DNA of 64,000 bases. Origin: Thalassobacillus devorans MSP14 (GTDB lineage: Bacteria; Bacillota; Bacilli; Bacillales; Halobacillaceae). The stretch covers positions 92,021-156,020 of the forward strand of contig NZ_KI543239.1 of assembly GCF_000496835.1 (NCBI RefSeq), given 5' to 3'. Positions 1 through 7,581 of the stretch are shown here, in pieces. The position numbers were made by a program, and so were the translations under genes. The notes under the pieces are model-generated. The model worked only from the letters and a program-made list of their open reading frames with translations, made no database searches and was not told the origin of the DNA. Position 1 is the first letter of the stretch. Each line of letters opens with the position of its first letter.

Positions 1-541
1 GACTCAGTTTCGAGATACATTGTTTCCGTTACGATAGTAACGGTTTGGAGGTCCGGGAAATCACTCGCTTTCCATGGGCGGACGGTGAGCTTCCTCGGGC
101 TAAAGCCCTGCGGGATCTCACCATGTACTATACTCCCATAGGAGTCTCGCAATTTCCCGGCCCTCCTTGCGTTTGTAAGACTAACGGAAACATCGATATG
201 CAGAACCACCATCTTAACAGCTGAAAAGAGCTTATGTCCTGAATCATTGAGCTTTTCATGCAGAAAATATGGAAGATATCTTCTCACAACGTAGGGTTCG
301 TTCGTCAAAATATGGATAAGGTGGCGGGGAAACGGTGAGACTCCCGTGGGAGAAGGGGCTAGGCGAGACCCCACAGGTCGTGAAACGGCCGAGGAGGCTT
401 GCCAGCCTCCCCCACAGGAAAGCGAATCGTTTCCCAGCCACCCTTTCCCCTGTCTCGGTAACGAACCCAAATTACTTTGAAACTGAGTCTTCCACAATTC
501 GGCCATTTAATTGAATAAACCTTTTTATGAAAAATCAACAA
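1..541. repeat. Family I double-hairpin repeat, copy 1 (left edge cut by window)
   Basis: The copy starts at GACTCAGTTTCGAGA, and the matching right terminal repeat TTTGAAACTGAGTC ends at about 489. Inside are two branches. The left branch is closed by TGTTTCCGTTA (20-30) with TAACGGAAACA (182-192) and carries a hairpin module at 47-166. The right branch is closed by GGGTTCGTT (294-302) with AACGAACCC (460-468) and carries a module at 320-442. The two modules are homologous but in opposite orientation; both carry GAGACTCC and GGAAAGCGA. The tail, CCACAATTCGGCCAT followed by TTGAATAA and TTATGAAAAA, recurs in the other copies. Open frames inside it are by-products of the palindrome. Confidence 0.9.
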
Positions 542-688
542 CCATGTTTAACCTTACTTTATCCATAGAAAGTAGAATCCCTTGGGAAAGAGGCGGGGAA
601 ACAGCGGATGCTAACCTGTTTTGCATCTTCATAAAAAGGGAAATATTGCGGTTAAAGAGCAGCTAAATTAACAGATGAAGGTGAGAAG

Positions 689-1324
689 ATGAAATTACCA
701 ACGAATTTAATCAGACTTGCTGAAGAAAGAATTGCTCCCTACGATACCGAAGGATTAGTGATCGGAGCCGGGAATGAAAATGGTGATATCATGATTGTCG
801 GAGAAGCTCCTGGTGAAAAAGAAGCAGTGGAAGGAAAACCATTCATCGGGCGGGCTGGGAAAGAGCTGGATAAGCAATTGGATTATCTAGGATTGACACG
901 GGACGATGTCTATATTACCAGTGCGGTTCGCAGCCGTCCTTATAAATGGGTCGAGACCAACAGGAAAGGAGCAGGAGGAAAGCGTAAGGCCAACCGAAAG
1001 CCTAATCAAAAGGAGATACTGGCCCACGCTCCTATTCTCGATTATCAAATTGAACAAATGAACCCCCGCTGGATTATAGCGCTCGGCAGTGTCGCTTATG
1101 AACGTTTAACAGGGCGGAAGGATAAAATGACCGAAGTAGTGGGAAAACCCATCGAGACACCAATCAAAAAATTGAAAGATGAAACAAGCTCAAATTACAC
1201 TTTTACTGAAGAGAAATTCACAGTCATCCCGCTATACCATCCAGCAGCCGTTTTTTATAACCCTGTCATTAAAGAGGATATATATGCAGCGCTGGATCAG
1301 TTGAAAGGTCACTTGATGAAATAA
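689..1324 (+). CDS. Uracil-DNA glycosylase family 4-like protein lacking cysteines
   Basis: 211 residues, start at ATG 689 behind AAGGTGAG. It has the family 4/5 uracil-DNA glycosylase motifs GEAPGE (residues 38-43), the following GKPFIGRAGKEL and HPAAVF (184-189), so the likely role is removal of uracil from DNA in base-excision repair. Known family 4 enzymes carry four cysteines that hold a [4Fe-4S] cluster; this protein has no cysteine at all. The usual KCRPP position reads RSRPY (81-85), followed by an inserted basic stretch (about 90-105) rich in Lys, Arg and Gly. It is therefore a cluster-less relative. Substrate and activity are inferred from the fold motifs only. Confidence 0.75.
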   Translation: MKLPTNLIRLAEERIAPYDTEGLVIGAGNENGDIMIVGEAPGEKEAVEGKPFIGRAGKELDKQLDYLGLTRDDVYITSAVRSRPYKWVETNRKGAGGKRKANRKPNQKEILAHAPILDYQIEQMNPRWIIALGSVAYERLTGRKDKMTEVVGKPIETPIKKLKDETSSNYTFTEEKFTVIPLYHPAAVFYNPVIKEDIYAALDQLKGHLMK

Positions 1325-1437
1325 TCGTTGAAGCTTTGAATACTGTGCGGTTCATTAGGATGGTTTTCTTTTACGACTGAATGAGCCGCTGCAAGGACCG
1401 TTGAGCACATAACAACCAGTACGATTACACCTGCCAT
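1309..1437 (-). CDS. Small hydrophobic peptide, 42 residues
   Basis: ATG at 1437 lies six bases behind an excellent Shine-Dalgarno AAGGAGGTG. The frame runs to a TGA at 1309-1311, overlapping the end of the convergent glycosylase gene by 16 bases. The product begins MAGVIVLVVMCSTVLAAA and continues with a polar tail, so it has one short membrane segment or a secretion signal. No family is recognised. It is divergent from the LacI-type regulator, with a perfect palindrome between the two. The ribosome-binding site is the main support; the short length keeps confidence moderate. Confidence 0.55.
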   Translation of the reverse strand: MAGVIVLVVMCSTVLAAAHSVVKENHPNEPHSIQSFNDYFIK

Positions 1438-1473
1438 GTTTCGCACCTCCTTCGTTGGTTATACTTTAATTTA

Positions 1474-1487
1474 TGAAACGCGTTTCA
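1474..1487. promoter_or_regulatory. LacI-family operator candidate, perfect 14-bp palindrome
   Basis: TGAAACGCGTTTCA is a perfect palindrome in the 84-bp gap between the 42-residue gene and the LacI-type gene. Its form is typical of LacI/GalR operators, but the centre is ACGCGT rather than the NCGN of a CcpA cre site. Autoregulation by the adjacent regulator is the simplest reading. Confidence 0.6.
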
Positions 1488-1521
1488 GAGCAAGGATAAT
1501 TTTCAGTAAGGAGGGAAATAC

Positions 1522-2484
1522 ATGAGCAACATCCGTGATATTGCCAAACTTGCCCAGGTGTCCGTTGCTACGGTTTCCCGTGTTTTGAACAATCATCCAT
1601 ACGTGAAAGATGAGAAAAGAAGAGCGGTTTGGCAGGCGGTACAGGAGCTTGATTATCAGCAGAACATTAACGCTGTCCATCTTTCAAAAGGGAAGACTTT
1701 CGTTATCGGAGTCGTTCTTCCTTATATCAATCACCCTTACTTCAGCAGGCTGCTGGAGGGGATCGCTGACGGAGCGGAAGCAAATGGATATAAGCTTATG
1801 GTAATCCAGACCAATTATCAAGTGGATAAAGAAGTCGAAGCACTCGATATGCTGCGATTGAAGCAGGTAGATGGAGTTATTTTCACTTCGCGAAATTCTC
1901 CGTGGCATATACTGAAAGAGTATCGTGCGTATGGACCGGTGGTTGTCTGTGAGAATAAAATGGATAATCAGATTTCAACGATCTATATCGATCACTATCA
2001 GGCTTTTCAGCGTGGAATGGAATTGCTCATACAAAAAGGACACCGGAAAATCGGCTACTGTATCGGGAGAAGAAAAGGTAGCAATAGCCAGAAGCGGCAT
2101 GAAGCATACCGTGATCAGCTGGGCAAAATTGGAGAAGCAGTGACTGAAAAATGGATCTTTGAGCGATGTTTACATATGGAAGATGGAGCGCGCGTTCTTC
2201 GGGAGTGGCGTGATATGAAAGAAGCTCCAACCGCTCTTGTGGTAACAAATGATTTAGTCGCAGCGGGAATTATTCTGGAAGCAGAAAAACTGGGGGTTTC
2301 GATACCGGATAATCTGGCGGTCATTGGATTTGATGATCAGCCGTTAGCAGAAGCTCTCCAGATTACTACAATCCAGCTTCCACTTCCAACAATAGGAAAG
2401 GAAGCATTTCAGCAAGCCACCCAGGATGTAAAAGTCATCCATAAATCTTTACCGTTTGAGTTGGTTGAACGGAAAACTGTATAG
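1522..2484 (+). CDS. LacI/GalR-family transcriptional regulator, CcpB-like
   Basis: 320 residues behind AAGGAGGG. The N-terminal helix-turn-helix spans residues 3-25 (IRDIAKLAQVSVATVSRVLN) with the hinge to about 60, followed by a periplasmic-binding-protein-like sensor domain to the end (for example VIGFDDQPLA). By recollection, the N-terminus and the segment VDGVIFTSR resemble Bacillus CcpB, a minor catabolite regulator, more than CcpA. The ligand is not predictable. A 14-bp palindrome 35 bases upstream suggests autoregulation and control of the divergent small gene. The gene is followed by a hairpin terminator. Confidence 0.8.
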   Translation: MSNIRDIAKLAQVSVATVSRVLNNHPYVKDEKRRAVWQAVQELDYQQNINAVHLSKGKTFVIGVVLPYINHPYFSRLLEGIADGAEANGYKLMVIQTNYQVDKEVEALDMLRLKQVDGVIFTSRNSPWHILKEYRAYGPVVVCENKMDNQISTIYIDHYQAFQRGMELLIQKGHRKIGYCIGRRKGSNSQKRHEAYRDQLGKIGEAVTEKWIFERCLHMEDGARVLREWRDMKEAPTALVVTNDLVAAGIILEAEKLGVSIPDNLAVIGFDDQPLAEALQITTIQLPLPTIGKEAFQQATQDVKVIHKSLPFELVERKTV

Positions 2485-2502
2485 GAAATAGGGAAAATAG
2501 GG

Positions 2503-2537
2503 ATAGCCGACCATTGGGTAATGGAAGGCTATTTTTA
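2503..2537 (+). terminator. Rho-independent terminator after LacI-type gene
   Basis: ATAGCC pairs with GGCTAT around an inner CCATT/AATGG stem, followed by five T residues. It lies 19 bases after the stop codon. Confidence 0.7.
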
Positions 2538-2581
2538 TACTTTAGGAAAATATTAATTTTGTTAAAGGATTAAAGTATATG

Positions 2582-2633
2582 AAAAGACTAAGGCTTGTTG
2601 CCATAAGTACTTGGCGACAAGCCTTAGTCTTTT
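2582..2633. repeat. Free-standing 21-bp perfect-stem hairpin
   Basis: AAAAGACTAAGGCTTGTTGCC pairs with GGCGACAAGCCTTAGTCTTTT, 20 of 21 positions matching, around a loop of about 10 bases. The arms begin with A-run and end with T-run, so it could terminate transcription in both directions. It resembles common Bacillaceae intergenic hairpins; no second full copy was found in this window. Confidence 0.7.
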
Positions 2634-2940
2634 CTAATAGTCACTCCAATCGCCGATAAACAGTAGCTTACGCTTTTGAATTCTTTATAATTTTCTGAAA
2701 ACGTATTGACTTTTCACTGTTGTCACGTTATCGTTAGGTTAAATAATATAACACTTATTCATCGTTACGATTTTATAACGTTATACAAATGATAATAGAT
2801 TTACCTCTTACATAAACATAACCGTTCCGCCGCACAAAATGAAAGTATCTTATTATTCAGAGAGGATGTCTGCCTGGCTGGCATGACATATTAATTTGTT
2901 AACGTTTGTCAATCGTGATGAATAAAAGGGAGGTAGTGAA
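2634..2940 (+). promoter_or_regulatory. Leader and promoter region of the paa operon
   Basis: No gene is seen here. A plausible sigma-A promoter is TTGTCA (about 2721) with TAATAT 18 bases on. Around and downstream of it lie several dyads: ATCGTTACGAT (2761-2770 region) and the perfect TATAACGTTATA (2774-2785). They are candidate operators, for instance for PaaX encoded at 24772, but no known Gram-positive PaaX site was available for comparison. A Shine-Dalgarno GGGAGG precedes paaA. Confidence 0.45.
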
Positions 2941-3909
2941 ATGTCAACGACTTTATCCTACGATCGCTTATCAGAAGAAGAAAAGTATACGCAATTTATG
3001 GAGCGTATCGAAAGAGGAGAAAAAATCGAAGCGGATGACTGGATGCCGGATGATTACCGGATGACATTGATTAAATTGATTTCCATGCATGGAATCAGTG
3101 AAATTATGGGAGCGCTTCCAGAAAAAGAATGGGTACCGAAAGCACCCTCATTACGGAGGAAGCTTGGAATCATGGCTAAAGTGCAGGATGAAATGGGTCA
3201 TGGCCAGCTGTTGTTGAGGGTGGCAGAGGATTTAATGAAACCGTTGGGGAAAACACGAGAAGAAATCATGCAAGATTTATTCAGAGGAGATTTGAAGTTT
3301 CATAATGTGTTTCATATGCCCGCCCCTACTTGGGGAGATGCCGGTTTAATCGGCTGGCTTGTTGATGGAGCTGCTATCATTACGCAGACGAATATGCTTA
3401 AGGCTTCTTATGGTCCATATGCCCGTGCGTTGAAACGTATCTGTGCAGAAGAAGTATTTCACGCCCAGCACGGAGAGGCGATTATCATGGCTTTGGCAGA
3501 AGGGACAGAAGAGCAGAGGTCATTGATCCAGGATGCGATCGACCGTTGGTGGGAATCATTGTTGATGTTCTTTGGGCCGGCGAGCTCTAACACTACTGGA
3601 ACCTCTAAACAGGATACGACCATCAAATACCGTATCCGTACAAAAACGAATGAAGAGCTGCGTCAAGCTTTTCTGGATAAATATATTCCAAGAGTTCTTT
3701 CGCTGGGTTTGACAATCCCGGATGAAACGCTCCATTACAACAAGGAGAAGGAGCAGTGGGTGTACCGTCAGCCGGATTGGAACAAGTTTAAAGATATTGT
3801 ACGAAATAACGGTCCTAAATCAAAAGATCGTCTTGATCTAAGAATTACCGCTTATGAAAATAATGCGTGGGTGCGTGAAGCGTTAAGCCCGGCCGGCGCA
3901 GGTGTATGA
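2941..3909 (+). CDS. paaA: Phenylacetyl-CoA 1,2-epoxidase subunit PaaA (catalytic)
   Basis: 322 residues. PaaA is the di-iron oxygenase subunit that turns phenylacetyl-CoA into the ring 1,2-epoxide. The carboxylate/histidine iron-binding motifs are visible: DEMGH (E84, H87) and EEVFH (E170/E171, H174). Length agrees with the family. It is the first gene of a tight same-strand run, paaA-paaB-paaC-paaD-EthD-crotonase-crotonase, with the paaB start 19 bases after the paaA stop. The whole upstream region (2634-2940) serves as its promoter. Assignment is firm because of family motifs and gene order. Confidence 0.95.
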   Translation: MSTTLSYDRLSEEEKYTQFMERIERGEKIEADDWMPDDYRMTLIKLISMHGISEIMGALPEKEWVPKAPSLRRKLGIMAKVQDEMGHGQLLLRVAEDLMKPLGKTREEIMQDLFRGDLKFHNVFHMPAPTWGDAGLIGWLVDGAAIITQTNMLKASYGPYARALKRICAEEVFHAQHGEAIIMALAEGTEEQRSLIQDAIDRWWESLLMFFGPASSNTTGTSKQDTTIKYRIRTKTNEELRQAFLDKYIPRVLSLGLTIPDETLHYNKEKEQWVYRQPDWNKFKDIVRNNGPKSKDRLDLRITAYENNAWVREALSPAGAGV

Positions 3910-3928
3910 AAAAGACGGGGGGATGGAT

Positions 3929-4285
3929 ATGACGACAAATAACGGACGTGATTTTTATCAGGAGTTTGAAGTTTTCAGCAGTAAGTCGAATGGAGATCAG
4001 GTTCAGCATCAATTCAGCCTGTTGGCACCAAACGAAGAGATCGCTCTGGTCATGGCGCAGGAAAATTTCATGCGGAGGCAGCCGGTTGCAGATATTTGGG
4101 TGGTGAAACGTTCACATATCCGTAAAATGACACAGGATGAAAAAGAATCCCTGCAGCGACTGGATAATAAACAATATCGTAATACAAAAGGATATGGATA
4201 TTTGAAGAAGAAGTGGCGCCACTATGAACAGAATATTTTAGATGAGAAAGAAATTTTGTCATGGGGAGGGGAGGAGAAACAATGA
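3929..4285 (+). CDS. paaB: Phenylacetyl-CoA 1,2-epoxidase subunit PaaB
   Basis: 118 residues from ATG 3929; the G-rich Shine-Dalgarno at 3917-3922 is ideally spaced for this start and abuts the alternative ATG 3923. PaaB is a small non-catalytic subunit that bridges PaaA-PaaC pairs in the epoxidase. The segment FEVFSSKSNGDQVQHQFSLL and the later NFMRRQPVADIWVV fit the family. The C-terminal tail (after about residue 80) is longer than in the E. coli subunit of about 95 residues. Its TGA overlaps the ATG of paaC, implying coupled translation. Confidence 0.9.
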   Translation: MTTNNGRDFYQEFEVFSSKSNGDQVQHQFSLLAPNEEIALVMAQENFMRRQPVADIWVVKRSHIRKMTQDEKESLQRLDNKQYRNTKGYGYLKKKWRHYEQNILDEKEILSWGGEEKQ

Positions 4286-5094
4286 AATCAGTCCAGGAAG
4301 CACAAGCCGATCCAAAATATAAAGCAACTTTGACGGAATTATTGTATCAGCTGGCCGATGACGATTTCATCATCGCTTTTCGTGGTTCGGAATGGCTGGG
4401 GCTAGCTCCTCATATCGAAGAAGATGTCGCTTTTTCTTCGATTAACCAGGATACGATGGGGCATGCGGCCATCTATTATCAGCTTTTAGAAGACTTAGGG
4501 GAAGGGGATGCCGATGCCTTGGCTCATGGCCGGGAAGCATCCCAGCGGAAGAATGCCGTACTGCTCGAGGAAGTGAATGGCCCTGGGCATTATTTGAAGA
4601 AGCCACTCTACGACTGGGCTTTTGCGGTAGTACGTAACTATTTTTACGCGCAGGCGAAGAAAATCAGGATTGATTCGTTAAAAAACTCTTCCTACCGGCC
4701 ATTAGCTGATGCTGCTGTGAAAATCAATATGGAATTATATTATCATCTCCTTCATTGGAAAACATGGTTCACACAGCTTGCTACAGCAAAGGGGGAGGCT
4801 CCGGAACGGATGAAGCACGCTGTTGAAAAAGTATCTGCAGATATGGGGGGCGTACTGACCTTAGGTCCTAAGGGAGAAGAAATGGCAGCGTTCGGTCTGA
4901 TTGAACCTGAAGAAGTGCTGACCCGGCGCTGGCACACGGAAATGGAAAAGGTGTTCGAGTCCCTTCCACTTTCTCTTCCGCCCGTTCAGTCAAAACATGG
5001 AAACGGACGTGAGGGTGTTCATACGGAAGACTTGAACAGTGCTCTCACTACGTTAGGAGAAGTATACCGGCAAAATCCGGTCGCCAGCTGGTAA
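4282..5094 (+). CDS. paaC: Phenylacetyl-CoA 1,2-epoxidase subunit PaaC (structural)
   Basis: 270 residues from ATG 4282, overlapping the paaB stop as ATGA behind GGAGGGGAGGAG. PaaC has the ferritin-like fold of PaaA but acts as its structural partner. The motif DTMGHA carries M instead of the glutamate found in the PaaA counterpart DEMGH, as expected for the inactive subunit. It is followed after about 25 bases by paaD. Confidence 0.92.
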   Translation: MKSVQEAQADPKYKATLTELLYQLADDDFIIAFRGSEWLGLAPHIEEDVAFSSINQDTMGHAAIYYQLLEDLGEGDADALAHGREASQRKNAVLLEEVNGPGHYLKKPLYDWAFAVVRNYFYAQAKKIRIDSLKNSSYRPLADAAVKINMELYYHLLHWKTWFTQLATAKGEAPERMKHAVEKVSADMGGVLTLGPKGEEMAAFGLIEPEEVLTRRWHTEMEKVFESLPLSLPPVQSKHGNGREGVHTEDLNSALTTLGEVYRQNPVASW

Positions 5095-5119
5095 ATAAAA
5101 CTGGAAAGGAGGGGTGGGC

Positions 5120-5617
5120 ATGAGCTTAGTATCAACTTCAGAACAGTCTGTTCGGGAAATGCTTGCCCTGGTGAAAGATCCTGAAATTGATTCTGTCAGC
5201 GTACTTGATTTAGGGATGGTAGAACAGATTACCATTGAAAGAGATTCAGTGGAGGTGAAAATGCTTCCAACCTTCATGGGCTGTCCTGCTCTTGAAATTA
5301 TCAAGGCTAACGTGGAAAACAAATTGCTCGAACTGGATTGGGTGGAAAAGGCATCCGCGGTATTTGTGTATGACCCGCCCTGGACATCAGAAAGGGTGAC
5401 TGCCGAGGGACGTCAGCGGCTGAAAGAGTTCGGTATCGCTCCTCCACCTGAAAAGCTTGGTCCTGACGGTGCCTGGCATGTGGACTGTCCGTATTGTGAA
5501 TCGACTTATACGACCATGGATAATATTTTCGGCCCAACCGCATGCCGCAGCATTTTGTACTGTAAACAATGTAAAAATCCTTTTGAAGCAATGAAACCTG
5601 TATCGACCATGATGTAA
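5120..5617 (+). CDS. paaD: PaaD, iron-sulfur maturation factor of the epoxidase
   Basis: 165 residues from ATG 5120, seven bases after AGGAGG; a GTG six bases earlier is less well placed. The N-terminal half is the MIP18/DUF59 domain (for example VKDPEIDSVSVLDLGMV and FMGCPALE), and the C-terminus is the PaaD-type zinc-ribbon-like segment with CPYC and CKQC pairs. PaaD is required for the epoxidase in other bacteria, probably for Fe-S assembly. Its usual client would be the reductase PaaE, which is absent from this operon. Confidence 0.9.
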   Translation: MSLVSTSEQSVREMLALVKDPEIDSVSVLDLGMVEQITIERDSVEVKMLPTFMGCPALEIIKANVENKLLELDWVEKASAVFVYDPPWTSERVTAEGRQRLKEFGIAPPPEKLGPDGAWHVDCPYCESTYTTMDNIFGPTACRSILYCKQCKNPFEAMKPVSTMM

Positions 5618-5639
5618 TTCTAATGGAAAGGGATGATGA

Positions 5640-5951
5640 ATGATGGTTAAAATGATCGCGCTTTACAAGCATCCGGAGGATAAGGAAAAGTTTGACGAAC
5701 ATTATTTCAACACCCATGCTCCTATCACAGCGAAGATACCTGGTTTAAAAGAAATGAAGGTTACAAGAGTCACAGGATCTCCGATGGGCGGAGAAGGGAA
5801 GTATTACCTGATGTGCGAAATGTATTATGACAGCTATGATGCGCTGCAGGAAGCGATGAAAACGGATGAAGGTAAAGCTTCGGGGAAAGATTTAATGGGA
5901 TTTGCGGGTGATTATGTCACCTTGATGGTTGGAGAAGAAGTAGATGAGTGA
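5640..5951 (+). CDS. EthD-like small protein in the paa operon
   Basis: 103 residues; ATG 5640 is seven bases after AAAGG, and ATG 5643 is also possible. The pattern MVKMIALYKHPEDKEKFDEH, with a central HAPI and an aromatic C-terminus, fits the EthD/dimeric alpha-beta barrel family, whose members take part in oxidative degradation with largely unknown roles. It sits exactly where many proteobacterial operons have paaE, but it has no flavin- or iron-sulfur-binding motif and cannot replace the reductase. Its stop overlaps the next start by eight bases. Confidence 0.8.
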   Translation: MMVKMIALYKHPEDKEKFDEHYFNTHAPITAKIPGLKEMKVTRVTGSPMGGEGKYYLMCEMYYDSYDALQEAMKTDEGKASGKDLMGFAGDYVTLMVGEEVDE

Positions 5952-6720
5952 TTTTACTTTCATCCGAACAAGCGTCAAGGAGCAGGTGGCGTTGATCGAA
6001 TTGAACCGTCCTGAGGTCTTGAATGCGCTGAACCGGGGGATGGTAAGAGAGGTCATTTCAGCTTTGGAAATGTTTGATCAGGATGAAAGCGTAAACGTGA
6101 TCCTGTTGAGCGGGAATGGACGTGCATTCGCTGCTGGTGCTGACATTGATGAAATGGCTGACGATGGACCGATCGATTTTGAAATGAACAACCCGTTTGC
6201 CGATTGGGACCGGATTGCGAGAGTGAAGAAACCGGTCATTTGTGCCGTTCATGGATTTGCTCTTGGGGGAGGATTTGAACTGGCGCTGGCATGTGATATG
6301 ATTTTTGCTGCAGATACGGCAAGCTTCGGTTTCCCGGAAGTGAATATTGGAGTGATGCCGGGAGCAGGAGGTACACAGCGGCTGACTAAAATGTTGGGGA
6401 AGACCCATGCACTGCGCTGGTTATGGACGGGAGACAAAATGACTGCACGGCAAGCTTATGACTATGGATTAGCAGCCCGCCTGGTGGCGCCGGAATTACT
6501 GATGGAAGAAACGGAGGCATTTGCGCGCCGACTTGTGAATCAGCCACCGTTATCCTTACGGTTGATTAAAGAAGCTGTCGACGCAGCCGTCGATCAGCCA
6601 CTGGATGAAGGAATGCAGCTGGAGCGCAAGAATTTTTACTTGTTATTCGCTTCTGAGGATCAAAAGGAAGGGATGAAAGCATTTATTGAAAAACGGCGGC
6701 CGAACTTCAAAGGTAAGTAA
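5944..6720 (+). CDS. paaF: Enoyl-CoA hydratase, PaaF-like
   Basis: 258 residues, start overlapping the previous gene. It is a crotonase-fold hydratase with both catalytic glutamates in place: E112 in GGGFELALACD and E132 in GFPEVNIGVMPG, the spacing of 20 typical of active hydratases. In this operon it most likely hydrates 2,3-dehydroadipyl-CoA in the lower phenylacetate pathway. A general short-chain enoyl-CoA hydratase role cannot be excluded. The next crotonase begins 12 bases on, behind GGAGGGG. Confidence 0.85.
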   Translation: MSDFTFIRTSVKEQVALIELNRPEVLNALNRGMVREVISALEMFDQDESVNVILLSGNGRAFAAGADIDEMADDGPIDFEMNNPFADWDRIARVKKPVICAVHGFALGGGFELALACDMIFAADTASFGFPEVNIGVMPGAGGTQRLTKMLGKTHALRWLWTGDKMTARQAYDYGLAARLVAPELLMEETEAFARRLVNQPPLSLRLIKEAVDAAVDQPLDEGMQLERKNFYLLFASEDQKEGMKAFIEKRRPNFKGK

Positions 6721-6732
6721 GGAGGGGTAGAC

Positions 6733-7506
6733 ATGTTCGAGACAATCAACTACCAGATACATAACAACATTGCCTGGATAACCATGAACCGGCCCGACAA
6801 GCTCAATGCTTTTATCGGCCAGATGAACAAGGAAGTGCAGCAGGCCGTCAAGAAGGCTGACAAGGATGCGGACGTCCGCTGTCTGGTCATCACTGGGGAA
6901 GGCCGTGCTTTTTGTTCCGGTCAGGATTTATCCGAGGTCAATGAATCTACCAATTTGGGGGATATCATCCGTAATTATTATGGGCCGATGATTAAGGAAA
7001 TTGCACGTTGTGACAAGCCGATTGTGGCTGCATTGAACGGAGTAGCAGCAGGAGCAGGTATGAGCCTTGCCCTTGCCTGTGATTTCCGAATCGCTTCTGA
7101 AAAAGCGAGCATGGTCGAGGCGTTTATCCATGTCGGATTGATTCCTGATGCCGGAAATTTGTATTACCTGCCACGGCTGGTTGGACATGCCAGGGCACTG
7201 GAATTAGCGATTCTCGGGGAGAAAGTTACGGCTGAGGAAGCGAAAGAATTCGGTCTGGTCACAAAAGTGGTTCCGGAAGAGTCTTTGCAAAGTGAAGTGG
7301 AACAGTTTGCCGGACGGCTGGCGACCATGCCGACCACAGCAATCCAGCTGATCAAGCGCAATTTAAAAGAGAGCTGGACGATGGAGCTGGATGAGTATTT
7401 GGAAAAAGAAGCCCAGGGACAGCGAATTGCCGGGTTGACATCCGACTACAAAGAAGGCGTCGAAGCATTTTTACAAAAGCGCAAACCGGAATTCACCGGG
7501 AAGTAG
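6733..7506 (+). CDS. paaG: Ring 1,2-epoxyphenylacetyl-CoA isomerase, PaaG-like
   Basis: 257 residues, a crotonase without the two hydratase glutamates. Instead the second catalytic position is an aspartate (D139 in GLIPDAGN), matching the IPD or VPD signature of PaaG, which opens the epoxide to the seven-membered oxepin-CoA. The oxyanion-hole segment AAGAGMSLALACD is normal. Together with the neighbouring hydratase it gives the expected PaaF/PaaG pair. Isomerisation is known for the family; the exact substrate here follows from operon context. Confidence 0.88.
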   Translation: MFETINYQIHNNIAWITMNRPDKLNAFIGQMNKEVQQAVKKADKDADVRCLVITGEGRAFCSGQDLSEVNESTNLGDIIRNYYGPMIKEIARCDKPIVAALNGVAAGAGMSLALACDFRIASEKASMVEAFIHVGLIPDAGNLYYLPRLVGHARALELAILGEKVTAEEAKEFGLVTKVVPEESLQSEVEQFAGRLATMPTTAIQLIKRNLKESWTMELDEYLEKEAQGQRIAGLTSDYKEGVEAFLQKRKPEFTGK

Positions 7507-7581
7507 GAAGAAGGTATTTTTAGGCGTTCGGAGAAATTTATTAGCAAGCTGGAAAAATATTATTAAAGGAGTGGAAACATT

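Noticed and set aside
1474-1487. Palindrome read as a CcpA cre site
   Set aside because: The two central positions are swapped relative to cre (GC instead of CG), so a LacI-family operator of the adjacent regulator fits better.
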